DNA of 64,000 nucleotides, taken from Amoebophrya sp. A120. Taxonomy: Eukaryota > Sar > Dinophyceae > Syndiniales > Amoebophryaceae. The notes under the pieces are model-generated. The model did no database searches and had not been told where the DNA came from. It worked only from the letters and a program-made list of their open reading frames with translations. This document shows, in pieces, positions 33,554-46,065 of the stretch. Each line of letters begins with the position of its first letter. The first letter of the stretch is position 1. The DNA lies in NCBI GenBank assembly GCA_905178155.1, contig CAJINV010000004.1, positions 4,938,619 through 5,002,618 of the forward strand. The letters are read 5' to 3'. The position numbers and the translations under genes were made by a program.

Positions 33554-36500
33554 TCACTTCTCCCATGGGGCCTTGCGCGAGTTTTTGTCGGCTTCCCGCT
33601 TCTTCAGAGATGCCTCCTGGTGTGCCTGTGGTAAGAACATGAAGCAGGTTTCTAACGCTGCGAGAGTGAGTCATGCGTCCTCTGGGCTACTAGTGATTCA
33701 TATTCATTGAGGACAGGCAGAAACTATTACTCGCAATGGTCAATGACGATGATTCCCGACGCGGGACAACTTTATGCAGCAGACAAAGAAAAGCGAAATA
33801 AAGCTAGTCAATACCTTGATCGACGCTTTGACGGCGAATTGCTTGTCTGCCTCTGCCTCCTTGGCCTGGCGAAACCGCTTATGCATTGCAAAAGTATCGC
33901 ACTCGTATAAATGCATGACAAATTTCCTCAGCATGAGAAATAAAATTTGCAATGCGGATTTGACTTAGCAAGAAAATTTGTAATGCATGACTGCAATACG
34001 AGTACGATACTTTTGCACAGGATACCGCTCCTCGGCAATCAAAGCTTGCCGTTGCTCGATCATGTGTTGTTGCAACTCGCGGTGCCGTTGGACCTAGAAG
34101 GAGTTTGTTTTCTTCAGAATGGTCCCCGTGGGTATCGGTTTTCATCGTGGTTTTTCAACCACACAACTTCTTTCGTTTCAAGATGTTGCGGAACTACATC
34201 ACAGCAAAAAAGAGTCCTGCAAGCATTTGTCGAAAAAGTACATCACATCTTTACCTGATGGAAGTCCATCTGCCTGAACAATTCTTCCTGGTGTCGCTTT
34301 TTCAAGATGGCTTCTGCCCGTGCCCTCTCTTGGTCGATACCCTCCAAGCGCGTGATCTAAGTCGTTTTTTTTTTTGTTTTTCGTTTTTTCTTTCTACTTT
34401 TAGTTTCAAAGTCAGCGAGGACGAGCACCAGGACGAATAGCAACATGAACAAACTTCAACTTGATGAAACTAACCACCGTATTCAAATTCTTAAGTGCAC
34501 ACCATAGCGAGAGCGAGATAACCCATTATACATAGTACCTCGTTCTCCACCCTTGCTCTCTCCGCCAGTATCTCGGCCTTCTGCCGGTCTCTGACTTCGT
34601 TCTTGAGCTCGATTTGCTCCATCCTCCCCGCGTATACGTCGACGAGCAGCGCTCTCCTGGCGTTCTCCTCTGCCTCGTATTTGGCAAACTTCTTCTGCCA
34701 CTGCCTTATCGTAAGGAAAAATCCCCCCTCCCCATATTGAAAACGCACGCGCCTGAAAATTTGTGATGCAGATTGGTGGCCACGAATCCTGTCTGTCTTG
34801 CAAGAAGGCAAATCTAGAGGGCCCGCCGCACTACGTAGGCGGTTTGTGATGCTGTTGGACCTACAGCATAGACGTTTGTCATGCGAGCTAGGCACCTACG
34901 TCAAAACCTCTCGCCCCAGCAGGCTCGGCACATGGACACGCATGCAGCCCTCTACTGCAAGACGAATCTGATTTGTGTACGGAAATCCAGCATCAGAAAC
35001 TTCGTTCTGATATGGGGAGGACGGATTTTTCGTTTTGATATGCCTTTCCTGCTCCTCATTTTGGAGCCGGACAAGCTCCGCGTCGGACTCGGCTTTACCT
35101 GTTGATTGATTCTTTCAGATGTTGCAGATATGCATGACAAATCCAACTTTCTACCTGAAATAGCATGACAAATTGCAGTTTTGTTTTTGGGAAAATTTGT
35201 AATGCAATTTACACTCGTACGATAGTTTTGCAATGCATAAACAAGCCAAAAATACGATTCATGTCCATCTTGAGCTTTTCGTTGAACTCGAGGACTTTCT
35301 TTTTCTGCAGGGCTTTATCTGCTTCCTCCTTCTCTGCGAGCTCCTTTTCCTTCTTCAGGACTGACAGGACCTGGATAGAGTGATGATAAAAGACAGTAGT
35401 TCTCGCGCAGCTTGCGAGCACCAGAATTTGTAAAAAAAAAATGCTGAAAATAGATTCGAAAAAATCCAGCGCAGCAGCAAGATTTGCAGCAATACAATGT
35501 TCCCGCTACTTCTATCCAAACACAAAAATCCAAATTATACGAATTGCTTGTCCATGAGTTTGTTCTGCGCCTCCTCCTTTGCGTTTTCTTCCTCGATGAT
35601 TTTCTTAAAGGCGTCCACTTTTTTCCGCTCCTCCTTTATGACAGTGCACAACTCCCCCTCCCCCTCATTTGTATTGGATGAACTACAGCAATAGAAGGGC
35701 CTGCAAGAGCAAGAGTAGAGTGCAGCTTTTCCTTTTGCATGACAAATTCTCACAGGATTGTAGTGGTGTTTGGGCTGCCAGAGTCTGTGATGCTAACACT
35801 CCCAAGGGGCACAGAGTGGATTTGGTATTTTGCATGACAAAAGAGGGGGACGAGGGGTAGTTGTGCACTCTCATATCCTTTGCAACCGCTGCACTACGCT
35901 CTACCAGCTCCGCCGCCTCCCGCTCGGCGTTGGCCCACTGCTGTCGCATTTCTGCCCTCTCCTTCTCGAGGATCTCGGCCTCTTCGAGTTCCTGCATGAC
36001 AAATGGGACGTCGATTTTTTTTGTGATTGTAAAAATGCCAGATGAAGTTGTTGAAAAACTACGGGCATCAAAAGAAAACGCACTGAAAGACTGTGACATC
36101 ATATTATTTCACGTCAAGCAACAAAATCTTCAAGAAGTACCCCCTTCTCCTTGAGTAATATTTGTTCCTGCAGGGTAGCGGCCATTTTGGCGGTGATATC
36201 AAATGCAAAAAGTCTGGGTCTGGAAGATTTCCAGACTTGTCATGCACATTTTCCATGAGCCATGATGTCTGTGATGCATGCTGTTGCTGTAGCATCACAG
36301 ATTTTTAATAGAAGGCTTTGTGATACCTCTACCGCATGAGAAATGCCCTCCCCACGTAGGACAAACTCGCCCCCTCTTGCTGGTCATGCAATACACATCT
36401 TTTTAGAATCCACAGACAGCATCACAAGTTGTGATGCTTCCAGACCCAGACATTTTTGCATTTCATAGGTGAGCCCGGCTCGCATCTCCTTCTCGCGAAT

Positions 36501-37557
36501 TTCGCGCTCGATCTTGGCATGGTATCCCTCTTGCCAGAGTGCGTCGTATATCTGATAGTGATAAGTAGTGGTTGTTCTCGGAGCAGGAATTCATTGACCT
36601 ATTTGAACTACTCGCTCACATTCTCATTCGCATTCACCACTGCTTGTAGCGCATATTGTTGTGGTTGCTGATGTCAAAGAGAATGCGCAAGACAAAGATC
36701 GCAACATGAAATTTACCGCAGCTTCCCTGCGTTCCTGGGCGTCGGCCTCCGCTTTTTCGTCTTTTTGTATGCCTCTTTCGAAGGTGACCTGCAGCTCGAA
36801 GAGCTTCGCGTCCTGCGTGCGCAGCTCGTCTATACTCTGTCGCCACTGCTGGTACAGCTTCTCTTTCACCTGAAGTTAGTAGCCGTCGGGTGACATAATT
36901 ATCTTGTAATTCTAGCATCAAGTATGGTGCGCCACTTCCTTGCGCTCCTGATGTATCAAAAGGAACGAGCAGATCACACGTCATGGAAATCACACTCGGA
37001 GAAGTTTTGTTATCAATCTCAGCAGGAGACAATAAAATTTAAATTACTAGCTGTTCTCGTTCCGTTTCTCTTCTGTTTTTTAGCTCTGCCGCCCGGTCCT
37101 TCATTTTTTGCATCCCCTTTGCGGGGTCGGGTCGCGTGAGCTCGGCGAGTTCGGCCTCATACTGGTCTTTTTCCTTGTAGAACAAAGCGGACAGCTTTTT
37201 TCTCCTTTCGTGGATAGCGGCGTCGCGCTGGGTGGCAAGCAACTCCTTGACTTTGTTTTTCACCCGGTTATTTCCTGTAGTTTCAGGTAGATTTTGTGGA
37301 TTTGCATTTGGAGGAAGCCGTCTGTTGCAAACCTCAGCTCGCAAGGGCAGCTCTTGACATGAAAATTGATTCGCAGTGGCCACGAAAGCGAAACTAGAAA
37401 CAGGAAAACAAATACTTATTGTTTCGGAGGACTTGTTTTCCCAGTGTGCTTTCTGCTCAACCCGGACCTGGTCCAAGTTCCCTTCCACCAGGTGCTCATA
37501 CTTTGCCTCTTCTATCTGCCGTTTCAATATCACCCGGTCCGGGCGGAAATTCGACAT
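33554..37557 (-). CDS. CFAP53: cilia- and flagella-associated protein 53 (CFAP53/CCDC11-like)
   Basis: Axonemal microtubule-associated coiled-coil protein. ATG at 37557 (MSNFRPDRVILKRQ). Main exons: 37557-37416, 37274 to about 37053, about 36870-36714, about 36546-36468, 36196 to about 36126, about 35994-35876, 35636 to about 35550, 35371 to about 35240, about 35104-35041, 34706 to about 34540, about 34350-34260, 34096-34025, 33879-33815, 33625-33554. The order of motifs follows animal CFAP53: ERRKKLSALFYKEKDQYEAE, then KDRAAELKNRRETEREQLVKEKLYQQWRQ, then KLFELQVTFERG, IYDALWQEGYHAKIERE and AGLTAKMAATLQEQILLKE. Later exons are continuous Glu/Lys/Arg coiled coil, ending KNSRKAPWEK and TGA at 33554-33556. 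Five introns are introners from four families (A, C, B, D, B); the others are GT-AG. It implies a flagellated stage. Confidence 0.82.
33880..34024. mobile_element. introner, family B (B4)
   Basis: Ends TATGCATTGCAAAAGTATC and GATACTTTTGCACAGGATA; perfect repeat CCGCT. Opposite orientation to the copy at 47424. Excision gives IAEERFRQAKEAEAD. Confidence 0.93.
34707..35040. mobile_element. introner, family D (D2)
   Basis: Ends TATCGTAAGGAAAAATCCCC and GGATTTTTCGTTTTGATA, with the ATATGGGGAGG core inverted. Perfect repeat TGCCT. Excision gives NEEQERQWQKKFAKYE. Confidence 0.92.
35103..35239. mobile_element. family-B introner with one degraded end (B3)
   Basis: One end is intact (GATAGTTTTGCAATGCATA, ending 35239). 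The other end is lost and the 3' border on the minus strand reads CAATCAACAG before GTAAAGCC, an AG acceptor. It may be an introner turning into an ordinary intron; the exact junction does not resolve. Confidence 0.6.
35637..35875. mobile_element. introner, family C (C2)
   Basis: Ends TATGACAGTGCACAACTCCC and GGTAGTTGTGCACTCTCATA; perfect repeat TCCTT. Excision gives SAAVAKEERKKVDAFKK. Confidence 0.93.
36197..36467. mobile_element. introner, family A (A9)
   Basis: Ends TATCAAATGC and GCATTTCATA; perfect repeat GGTGA at 36192-36196 and 36468-36472. Excision gives AGLTAKMAATLQ in CFAP53. Confidence 0.94.
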
Positions 37558-38473
37558 GGTTCTTGTTTTGGGCGTTCCTTTATTCACAAATCTTTGCACT
37601 TTTCAAGTTCCTCTTTTTGCTCTCCTTCCGTAGCACTTCTAGATGAGAGTATTTTTTTTTCCACAAAGGTCGTGAGGGTGACAGATCATGAAAACAGTGG
37701 CGACTTGGACTTCCTCTACTTTCTTTTTTCGTACAACAATCAAAAATGATATATTGTTTTTCTATCGTTTGTTTGGTGCTGTCGACAGAAATTTACGACA
37801 ATGCGCTCGCAAACAAATCGCATCGAAGTTTCGGTGCACTGTACCTCTCGCTCAAGACTGTGGAACTCTGTACGACCGAACAAGTGAGAGTGACACACCA
37901 GCACGACGAGACATTCTCGATTAGCTTCTGGTGCGATAAGGAAAAAGTAGAAGGAACAGGACAAGAACAAGCTGTTCAATATTACCACTTACGACGAGAC
38001 GAAACAACTGCAACCGCGACTGTAATAAAGACACTTGCAGTTGTACTAGGAAAGCTTTTCTTTTCGTGGGGCGCGTGCCGAATAGAATAAATGCAAATGC
38101 TGAATAGTCTACATAGTCGTTTGTTTTTCTCTTTTTATCCTCAACAACACCTCTTGTGAAGTGGATTTTTAAAGCAGGTACAGGTAGAGTTTTTGTCTTC
38201 GCCGCATATGCGCAATGCCAGCATCCGCCCCACGCACGACACGAGAAAGATGTGACAACCACGTCTCCAGCAACAACCACTCGTGATGTATGACAATTGC
38301 AAAAAAAATGTAGTATGATGCGTCCTCCTCGTCCTCGTGGAGGTGTGCGGGGGGGGCAACGAATAGATGGATCGCATGCACCAGGTGGTCCACGCGGCAC
38401 TGACGCCAGGATCAGCGTGGAAAAAATGCGCAATCGTTCATCCGGCTTTCTCTCAGCCACGAGAAGACGTCTT
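37558..38473. other. intergenic region
   Basis: Between the CFAP53 start and the DHHC stop. A G-run lies near 38349-38356. No supported gene. Confidence 0.5.
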
Positions 38474-41400
38474 CTACACCGCATCCAACGCGTCGGACAG
38501 GTCCTTCGTGGCCGCTTTGTAATCCTTTGCCAAAATGGCCGCTGCCCGCTCCATGCGGGTAACGTCCACTAAAATCCCCGCGTCCAATAACGGCGGCTTC
38601 GCGGTAAAGCAGCTGGGGAAGCAGTGGGCAAACTTTGGCAGGTCCATATTTTCCTCAAACGTGTACACCTCGCTGTTGCGAAACGGGTTCTTCAAAGGAC
38701 TTGAGTGTCGGGAGCTCGCGGCCAGTGCGGCTGCCGCACTGCTAGAATGTCTCGGAGTCGACCGCATCGACAAGACACTATTATTTGAAGTGACAACGGG
38801 GAGCTGCTGGTCTGGTTTTGTTTGCTCGTTGCTCTCTGAAGACACATCCAGGCCAGCACTTGAAGCTGCTGCAGCTCCATTTTGATTCGTTCCAATAGCC
38901 GCGCCCGTTGGTGATTGTGGTCTGGAGCCCCCTACCGTGCTTGCCACTGCGAAGACCTCGCCGTCGCTGGCGTATAATAGTGCACAACTCCCCCTCCCCC
39001 TCATTTGTATAGCATGAACGGCAATACAAGCATCAGCAAGAATGCCGGCTTTGCACGACAAATTTGGAATGGAGTATAGTGCTATTTGGGCTACCTGAAC
39101 TTGTCATGCAAACAGTGCCAAGAGGCGAAGGGTGGAATGGGTATTTTGCATGACAAATGAGGGGGAGGGGGAGTTATGCACTGTCATATGGCGGCACTGC
39201 GTTCGCGAACGAGAATGTGCTCGGGGCTTATATCAAATGCAAAAGCATCGTACTCGTACTAATCGCAGATATGCACGACAAATCTGGCTCCCAAGGTAAA
39301 TCAGCATGACAAATTCCATTTTCCATTCTGAGGAAATTTGTCATGCGATTTATACTAGTACGATACTTTTGCAATGCATAGCTGACAACGGAAGATGATT
39401 TACTGTAGAGCCGGTCATTAACCTGGTTTGATGATGATGTGTTCCTCGGTTTGGGTAGTATCCCAATTTCGGAGAGCGCCTGCTGCGAAAACGTCTTTAT
39501 GCCGCTGTCCTCGGGTATGTTGGCCAACGCGTCAAAGTCGTCCTCAAGTCGTGGTCCAGCAGGATTTGTGTGGGCGAGAACTTCGTCGCTTCGTTCTCGC
39601 CACATCGGCTCCTCATGGTCCTCCTCCCGGTCGCTCAACCCGCCGACCTCGGGCACTTTGCTACTGATGGCTACCGTGTCGGAGTCCGCGCGTTTGAAAA
39701 GAGCTGGGGACGGGGAGAACGGTCTGTTGGATTGATTTGCGAATGCATTTGCTGCGGTCGTGGAAGAGGAGGAAGCAGCCCCACTACCTGATATGGCACC
39801 TGCACTTTGGCCCCCATCTTGCCCGCTGCTGTCATTGCCGCTCGCAGACGTTGACACCGGGGTTGGCGGCTGTCTGGCCATCTTCTGCGCTTCCCGCACT
39901 TCCTTCCAGTGCTCCCGTGTCGTGCGGTTCGTGAAAACTAAAAACACGTGGTACACCCACACGGCAGCGCCGAACAGAAACGCCGCGACGAAAACGCAAC
40001 CGATCAAAACGCCAACCCATAAACCCACCGTTAATAAATTCCCTCCGTCGTCCTTGCTGTCGTCGGTTTTTTTACCCCCCGATTCGCCACTACTTTTCCC
40101 ATCGTCCGCACTCACGACGTAGACGATGGAGGGCAACACGAGGATTCCCAGGCAGAAGACTGCCGTGACGAAGCCGAAGAAGGATGGGTAGTTGCGTATG
40201 CAATACAAATTTCCCGCACATGATGTACAAGATGCGTCACAAATTTCACCAATTTGGAGCGTAAGACCTGTCATGCTAAACTAGGATCGAAGCCAAGTTT
40301 TGTCATGCAGAGACTGCGTTTGCACGTGTGCGGGATATTTACCGGGGATATTCCGCTCGCCGATGCAGTTGTTCACAAACGGACAGTGGTGATCGAACCG
40401 CAAGACGCAGTTGTCGCAGAACGAACAGTGTGACGCCCGCGGCGGCCGTATGATCTGGCAGGTGGAGCAGTGGCGGTAGCCAAGCTTGTACATATGCTCG
40501 GGGGTGAGATTATCGCCGTATCCGGCGCGCTGAAAATGTGTGCGCCGCATGTCCCTTTCTAGCTGCAGGAAGCGGGGCGGGTAGGCACTGCTGCTGTTTC
40601 TTTCTCCGCCGCCGGGGCTGGTTGTTCCGTCGGCAGGCAGACAGATCAAGGGCTCCTGATCTTCTTCGTCTGGTTTGTTATTGTTGTTTTGCTCCACGAC
40701 AACCTCTCGGCGCTCGAATTCGCGAACATTTTGGTACACATCGACGGCCGTCGAACTTGCTGCAGCACTATTTCCTTGTGGTCCACCACCTCCAACGTCC
40801 AGAGCTCCTCCTGCTGGTGCAGCAGCAGTGTGACTTCCGTCCACCAAAATCGCCCCACTACAGCTAGTATGCATTGCAAAAGTATCGTACTAGTATAAAT
40901 TGCATCACAAATTTTTTCAAGAAGCAAAATGGAATTTGTAATGCTGATTTACCTAGAAAGGGATATTTGTAATGCATGATAGCAATTACTACGAGTACGA
41001 TACTTTTGCACAGGATAGCTAGGTGGGCGCAAATCCTGGATGCGACTGCTAGCGACCAGTGCTGATAGCTTCGGCTTCTCCGGCGAGTTTGCGTCCGTGG
41101 GGGCGCACTTGTCCGGAGAATCTATGTCGTCGTCGATGGAAAGCACGCAAGAGGACGCGGAGCTGCCTCCAGGAGCAAGGAGAACTCCGGTTTCATCTTG
41201 TTCGCCACTGTTTCGATGGAACGAATTATGCGCTGCGATCTCCGATAAGTACGGTTCACGAGGTATCCTGAGTAAAAACGTCCCCACCCCAGAGTTGTCA
41301 TGCAGATTTGCCATGACAGGAACATTTGTGATGCGCAACCCCATGACAGGCATTTTCAATCGTGTTTGGGAACTTGTAATGCTGTAAACAGGATCAAAAG

Positions 41401-42798
41401 GTCGATTTGTGATGCGGCTTTCCTTGCTAACTTGCACTACCTTACGGACTGAAACTTGTCATGCGTGACTCCTAAAACTCCTAGGTTTGTGTTGCAAAAT
41501 CCCCATATTGACTCTGGTGTGGGGACGTTTTTAATCAGGATACGAGGACCACCCGCCAATCCTGCTGTACCCTCCTCGCCAGCAGCACCAGCCCCACTAC
41601 TTCTGTAGTTTCCACCTGACTTGCTCCTCACCTCGTGGTCGCCGCGATAGATTTGGTGGTACTGCAGAATCGCTTTTGCCTGCGGGTACTTCGCATACCT
41701 GTTTTTTTCCGGGGACTTCCGCGCCGGACTGCGACTACGCGAGGGGGAGGACGATGTGCTTATCGAGGCAGAAGCTCCTGGACCTGCTTGTACGAATTGC
41801 TGCGAGGTGGTGGAGCTACTGCTTGGAAACGGGCCGAGAGTCGTGTCTGCGTTCTTTCCTATCAGTCGCTCACCTGCTTCCACAGCGGACTCATCGGAGG
41901 AAGAGGAAGTGGGCTTCTGCAAATCGTGTTGTCCCTCGAAATTATTTGTCGCACCATTCCGACCTGCACTTGGAGAAGACGCGAAAACTGCGATTGGTGG
42001 GCCGACCATGGTGGGCTGCACATTTTTGTCGCCGTTGATGTTTGGCTTGTTTGAGTTTGTTGTAGTTGATGTTCCCAGCACGAGCACCTTTGAAGATGAT
42101 CCAACAGTGGGTGATTTGACACCTGGTCTCGACGAAGATGCTGTACCTCCTCCGCGCAAACCACCATTCAATGGCGAAGAAACACCACCACCAGCAGCTG
42201 CACCACTACCATTACCCCCGTTGCTGTACAAAGTGTCGTTTTTCCCGACCAACACCAACTTCAGCCGCTCCAAGTCGCGCTTGGCAAGTCCGGTGAGCAG
42301 ATCGTACCCGAGTTTGTGGATCATGCTGGCCCGATACCTGACGTCCGAAGCCAGGAGGACCGCGCCCTTCGGAATCACCCCCGGATCGTTCAGTTCCGTC
42401 CACCCCAACAACACCACGCAGAGGAAAAACACGATCGCCGTGCACAGCGGCAACGCGTAGATACCGCGGTCCAGGAAGTAGGGGACACAGATGAAAGCGT
42501 AGATGACGCAGGGGGTGAGGATCGCGATCCATGTGAAGATGTTCGCGCAGGAAAGGTTGCGGAAGTAGCAGCACTCGCACTCCTGGTTGCGGTTCATGCT
42601 GTGGCCGGTGAAGCAAAACCCGTAGCAGAGGAACCGGGAGCCGGTGGGGTAAACCTCATGGAGCTGGCGGAGGCTCGGGTTCTTGCGGAGAAAGTTATTC
42701 GCCGCAGCTGGTGGGCTAGCTTTGGGGGTTGCAGGAGGGGGACCCCCAACTCCAAGGGGGCCAGTTTTCATCAGGTTCTGGTGCTCGGGCGAAGACAT
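38474..42798 (-). CDS. DHHC-type protein S-palmitoyltransferase
   Basis: Membrane enzyme that transfers palmitate to Cys of proteins. ATG at 42798. Exons 42798-41543, 41263-41018, 40867-40351, 40196-39381, 39230-39189 and 38972-38474; about 1,120 residues, long for the family because of Ser/Gly-rich inserts. Two N-terminal membrane segments ([19 protein letters not shown] and [15 protein letters not shown]) are followed by the DPG motif [11 protein letters not shown]. The Cys-rich domain reads [35 protein letters not shown] with the catalytic DHHC. Two more membrane segments follow ([20 protein letters not shown] and [18 protein letters not shown]), then the TTxE motif as NRTTREHWK. The C-terminal tail is disordered. 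All five introns are introners (F, B, E, B, C), and the DHHC region itself is interrupted by E2. Stop at 38474. Confidence 0.95.
38973..39188. mobile_element. introner, family C (C3)
   Basis: Ends TATAATAGTGCACAACTCCC and GGAGTTATGCACTGTCATA; perfect repeat TGGCG. Interior very close to C4 at 52135. Excision gives [14 protein letters not shown]. Confidence 0.93.
39231..39380. mobile_element. introner, family B (B5)
   Basis: Ends TATCAAATGCAAAAGCATCG and GATACTTTTGCAATGCATA. Flanks GCTTA and GCTGA. The left tip TATCAAATGC is family-A-like while the interior is family B. Excision gives [13 protein letters not shown]. Confidence 0.88.
40197..40350. mobile_element. introner, family E (E2)
   Basis: Ends TATGCAATACAAATTTCCCG and GTGCGGGATATTTACC then GGGGATA. 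Flanks TTGCG and TTCCG. Excision gives [14 protein letters not shown] directly after the DHHC motif. Confidence 0.9.
40868..41017. mobile_element. introner, family B (B6)
   Basis: Ends TATGCATTGCAAAAGTATCG and GATACTTTTGCACAGGATA; perfect repeat GCTAG. Excision gives [14 protein letters not shown]. Confidence 0.93.
41264..41542. mobile_element. introner, family F (F1)
   Basis: Ends TATCCTGAGTAAAAACGTCC and GGACGTTTTTAATCAGGATA with CCACCCCAGAG/CTCTGGTGTGG further in; perfect repeat CGAGG. Only copy of this family seen here. Excision gives [15 protein letters not shown]. Confidence 0.92.
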
Positions 42799-45700
42799 CG
42801 TGGGCGGTTAGCGGACGGCGATTGAGTTTTTAATGTGCGCTTGCGCTCCCAGGAAGGATGAGCATCATCGTCAGCGCCAGAGCCACAGCGAGAATCACAA
42901 CGAACGACGCAGATGCTTCGCAGGAACTATAAACTGAAATTGCTTTAATGTTCGCCATACATACGTATTTCGGACGCGGCACATTATTCGGGCTGCGCGT
43001 CGTGGAAGGTCCCCACCCACACACGTCGTTTCACTCACGCGGCCACTTCTCGATGAGTCCTGGCTCACACTTGCAGACAATATAGACTTTTGATGCTCCC
43101 GAAGGAATGGCTTTGCTCAAAATTTTAATTTGGCAGCGCTCACTACAACAACACTCACTTTGACAGGCACAGAGCTTGCTGGCCCGCTACTTTCGATTAA
43201 TGGTTTGCCACCAAGAAAGGAAAACCAGAAACCCGCTGCGCAATGGCAATTGGTCGCAATTGTCACAACGGCGGCGGGCGCCGGTTATTTTTTATCTTTT
43301 GCGGGGAGATAATGGCGCAGACGCGATCGCGTCATCAGGAATCTCGGTAGCCGATGAACCTTGCCGGCAAGGATGGAGAAGCAACAATGCGGCCATCGTT
43401 CGACACGGCGGGCCGGGCGCCTGACTATATAGAGCCGCGGCGCGCCAGTCAATCACGCGGAGCACCAACGAACCTGCACCAGGCGAGGCCCCACCGCCCG
43501 CCACCCAACGACAAAATAAAAACGCCGGGCCCGCTCCCAATGACAGGGGCCGCGCGCAAATCCTAATGGGGGCAGAAGCTCCAAAGCCCGGCCGGGGGCC
43601 CAGCACGCAGGGCAGCGCGCCGCGCGCGCGCAGGCATACAAACACTGCAGAAAGGCAGGCGCGGGGCAGGGGGGGAGGGCCACCGGCTGCGCGGCACACA
43701 GGGGGAGACCCAACACACTGGGCCGGGCGGTAACCCGCGGCCGCCCTCGCCGGTAGCCGCCAAAAAGCCCACACAAGAGCCAAGGGGGCGGGCGCGCCCT
43801 CGCTCCCGCCAATGCCTGCGCGGGCGAAGGAGGTCGGAACAGAACAAACCGCGCGCGCGCCCCGTAGCTGTTGGAGGATTGCACTGCGGCGCGCGCCCGC
43901 CAAGCAGCTGGCTCTTCGTCCAGCGCCGGCTCCCTCGTTACTCCGAAACGGCGCCAGCCTGCAACGCGGCCGCCTGCGCAGCGCCCACACAGGCATAGCG
44001 GCTGGTCGCCGCCCTCCAGTCATATCGCCTCAGGGGCGGGCGCGATCGCGCGCCCCCTTTCAAGAGGGGCGGCCGGTGTCAGTGAATGCCGTAGGCAACT
44101 CCAAACACGTCCTCACGGCGCCAAACAATGACAACTGGCGCCATCTTTCTATATTAGTCGTAGGTGCTTCGGCATAGTAGTTCGTCGACACGTTACTAGT
44201 CATTAGATCACACATCGTGGAAACTAACTCACACAAACTCAAAACAACCACGCGCCACATCGACACGCTAACACTGTCCTTCTCAACACTCATTCATCTC
44301 ATTGCCCATTTACTACTTTGTCCCACGTGGATGTGGCCGGCACAAAATGACGCTTCTGCTCATCATTTGCAACCGCTCATTGCAACAACCTTCCGCTAAG
44401 AGCAGGACCTGAAGATGGGCCACTGCTTTCGCTCAATGGTATCTCAACACAGGTGGTGGAAAACAATCGTCAAAAACGCAAACATGTGTCCCCCGTGCTG
44501 GAGTTCTAAGTATAGACGCAAGCGAAACATGTTAAGCCATCTAGATCTATGATGTATCGCCCTGAAGGTGGCGACGCTGACGGACGGTTCTACAAGGAGA
44601 CAAGGGCCCTGCTGTGTAGTTAGCCCGGCCGGCAAGCAACTGTGCGGCCATCGACAGGATGGGCACGGCGCCCAACGAAAAAGGGCTGGGCACCCATGTG
44701 CCGTACGAGTCACACCTGAGCCAGAGAGCCCGCCGCCCGGACGCACTCACGCAAAAGAACGGGCACCGGCGCTCGCACAAACCTGCAAGGCAACGGCCCA
44801 ACAATCCGGAGGAAGAAACCATTTCGAAGCGGCGCGGCCTCCGCGTGGCACATGGCCGCCCACCGGCTGGACCCGCGGCTGGCACAAAGAGAGGCCGGCG
44901 CGTTTGCCGGGCGGCCGGGGGCGGGGCCACATCGCCGCCCGGCCGAGAGCTGGGGCCAGATAGGCCGCGCCGGGAGGGGGCGCGCGCGCCCCTTTGCGCG
45001 GGCCCGGGCGCAAGGGCTACTCGCGCCCCTGCAGGCGATATCACCTGGGCAGGGCCTCGGCTGCGTCCTTCTTGGGCGGGCGGAGCAGGTGACGACTTCT
45101 CCTCCTCGAAGTTTTTCGCAAAGTCGATCTCGCAGGCGCACGCCCGGCCGCTCCCGACCCACGTTGTGCGCGCACTCCCTCTCCGCCTGCCGCCCTAAAG
45201 ACCGGCGCACCTGCATGCTACGCGCTGCAAAATCTAGTTAATCGCGGGACCTCCCTCCGGTTGCAATCGCCCGGTCGGGGCGGTGGTGCGGCAGAAAACA
45301 CGAGACACAAACACAGACCTGCGCCCGAACATGCCGGCGATGAACATGCGTCACCTGGACACCTGCACGACCGCAAGCGCAATCCTCGCTGGGTCAGGTC
45401 TGCATGCGCCGAGCACGTTTTTGACAAAACGAGTGAGCCAATTTACAACTGGATGTGGTTCTTATTCTTGGAGGCCGCGCGCGCCGATGCAAACCGCCTA
45501 TTCCTCCATCACCCTCGCCCTCATTATTTTATTTTCGTCTCTCTTTCTCTCTCTGCCTTTACCTTTCCAGGCGCAGGTGAGACTGTGACTGAGAAACCCT
45601 GCTCCCTCACAACTTCTTGCTCTCGTCAACAGGACCGGGCCAAACTTGTGTTCTACGCACCTGTAGTCACAGTCAGTCTGGTCGCCAACTACTTCTCACG

Positions 45701-46065
45701 GAACGAACAACAAGCGTGTAACCCGCCTAGTGCACTGGATGTCTCCTCTGGGCAGTCTTCCCAGCCAAAAGCCACAAGGCGTCGAACTAGGCATTGGATC
45801 TAAATCTTATTTTCAAACACAAGAGAAGTAGACGTGAACATTTTCAAATACGGTGGTTTCGAATTCGATCAACTTCAAAGTGAAAGCTTTCAAACTCAAA
45901 TCAAACCAAAATCAATGCACCAGCTCCAGCACTTTGCCGGTAGATATCCTCCAACATGTGGCGAAAAAACTATTCCCCGTTGAGAAGATCCTCGGACGAT
46001 TGCGTGGAAAAGATCCTCATCATCGTGCTGGAAAAACTTCTCGAACGAAGATTTCGCTCTGCTCA
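42799..46065. repeat. intergenic region with two GC-rich repeat islands
   Basis: Islands at about 43320-44140 and 44560-45300 are very GC-rich, with GCGCGC runs, and resemble the eIF4G intron in composition. Two related stretches containing CTTTCGATTAATGGT and CTTTCGCTCAATGGT lie near 43187 and 44427, one on each side of the first island. Long overlapping ORFs occur on both strands and in several frames, as expected from composition. No transposase or RNA gene recognised; 45830-46065 is AT-richer. Confidence 0.5.

Noticed and set aside
36170-36200. Dinoflagellate spliced-leader fragment (CCATTTTGGC)
   Set aside because: Only a partial match, and it is within a CFAP53 exon encoding AKMAA, so coincidence.
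43292-45241. Long overlapping ORFs in the GC-rich intergenic islands
   Set aside because: Same composition artefact; no conserved motifs in any frame.
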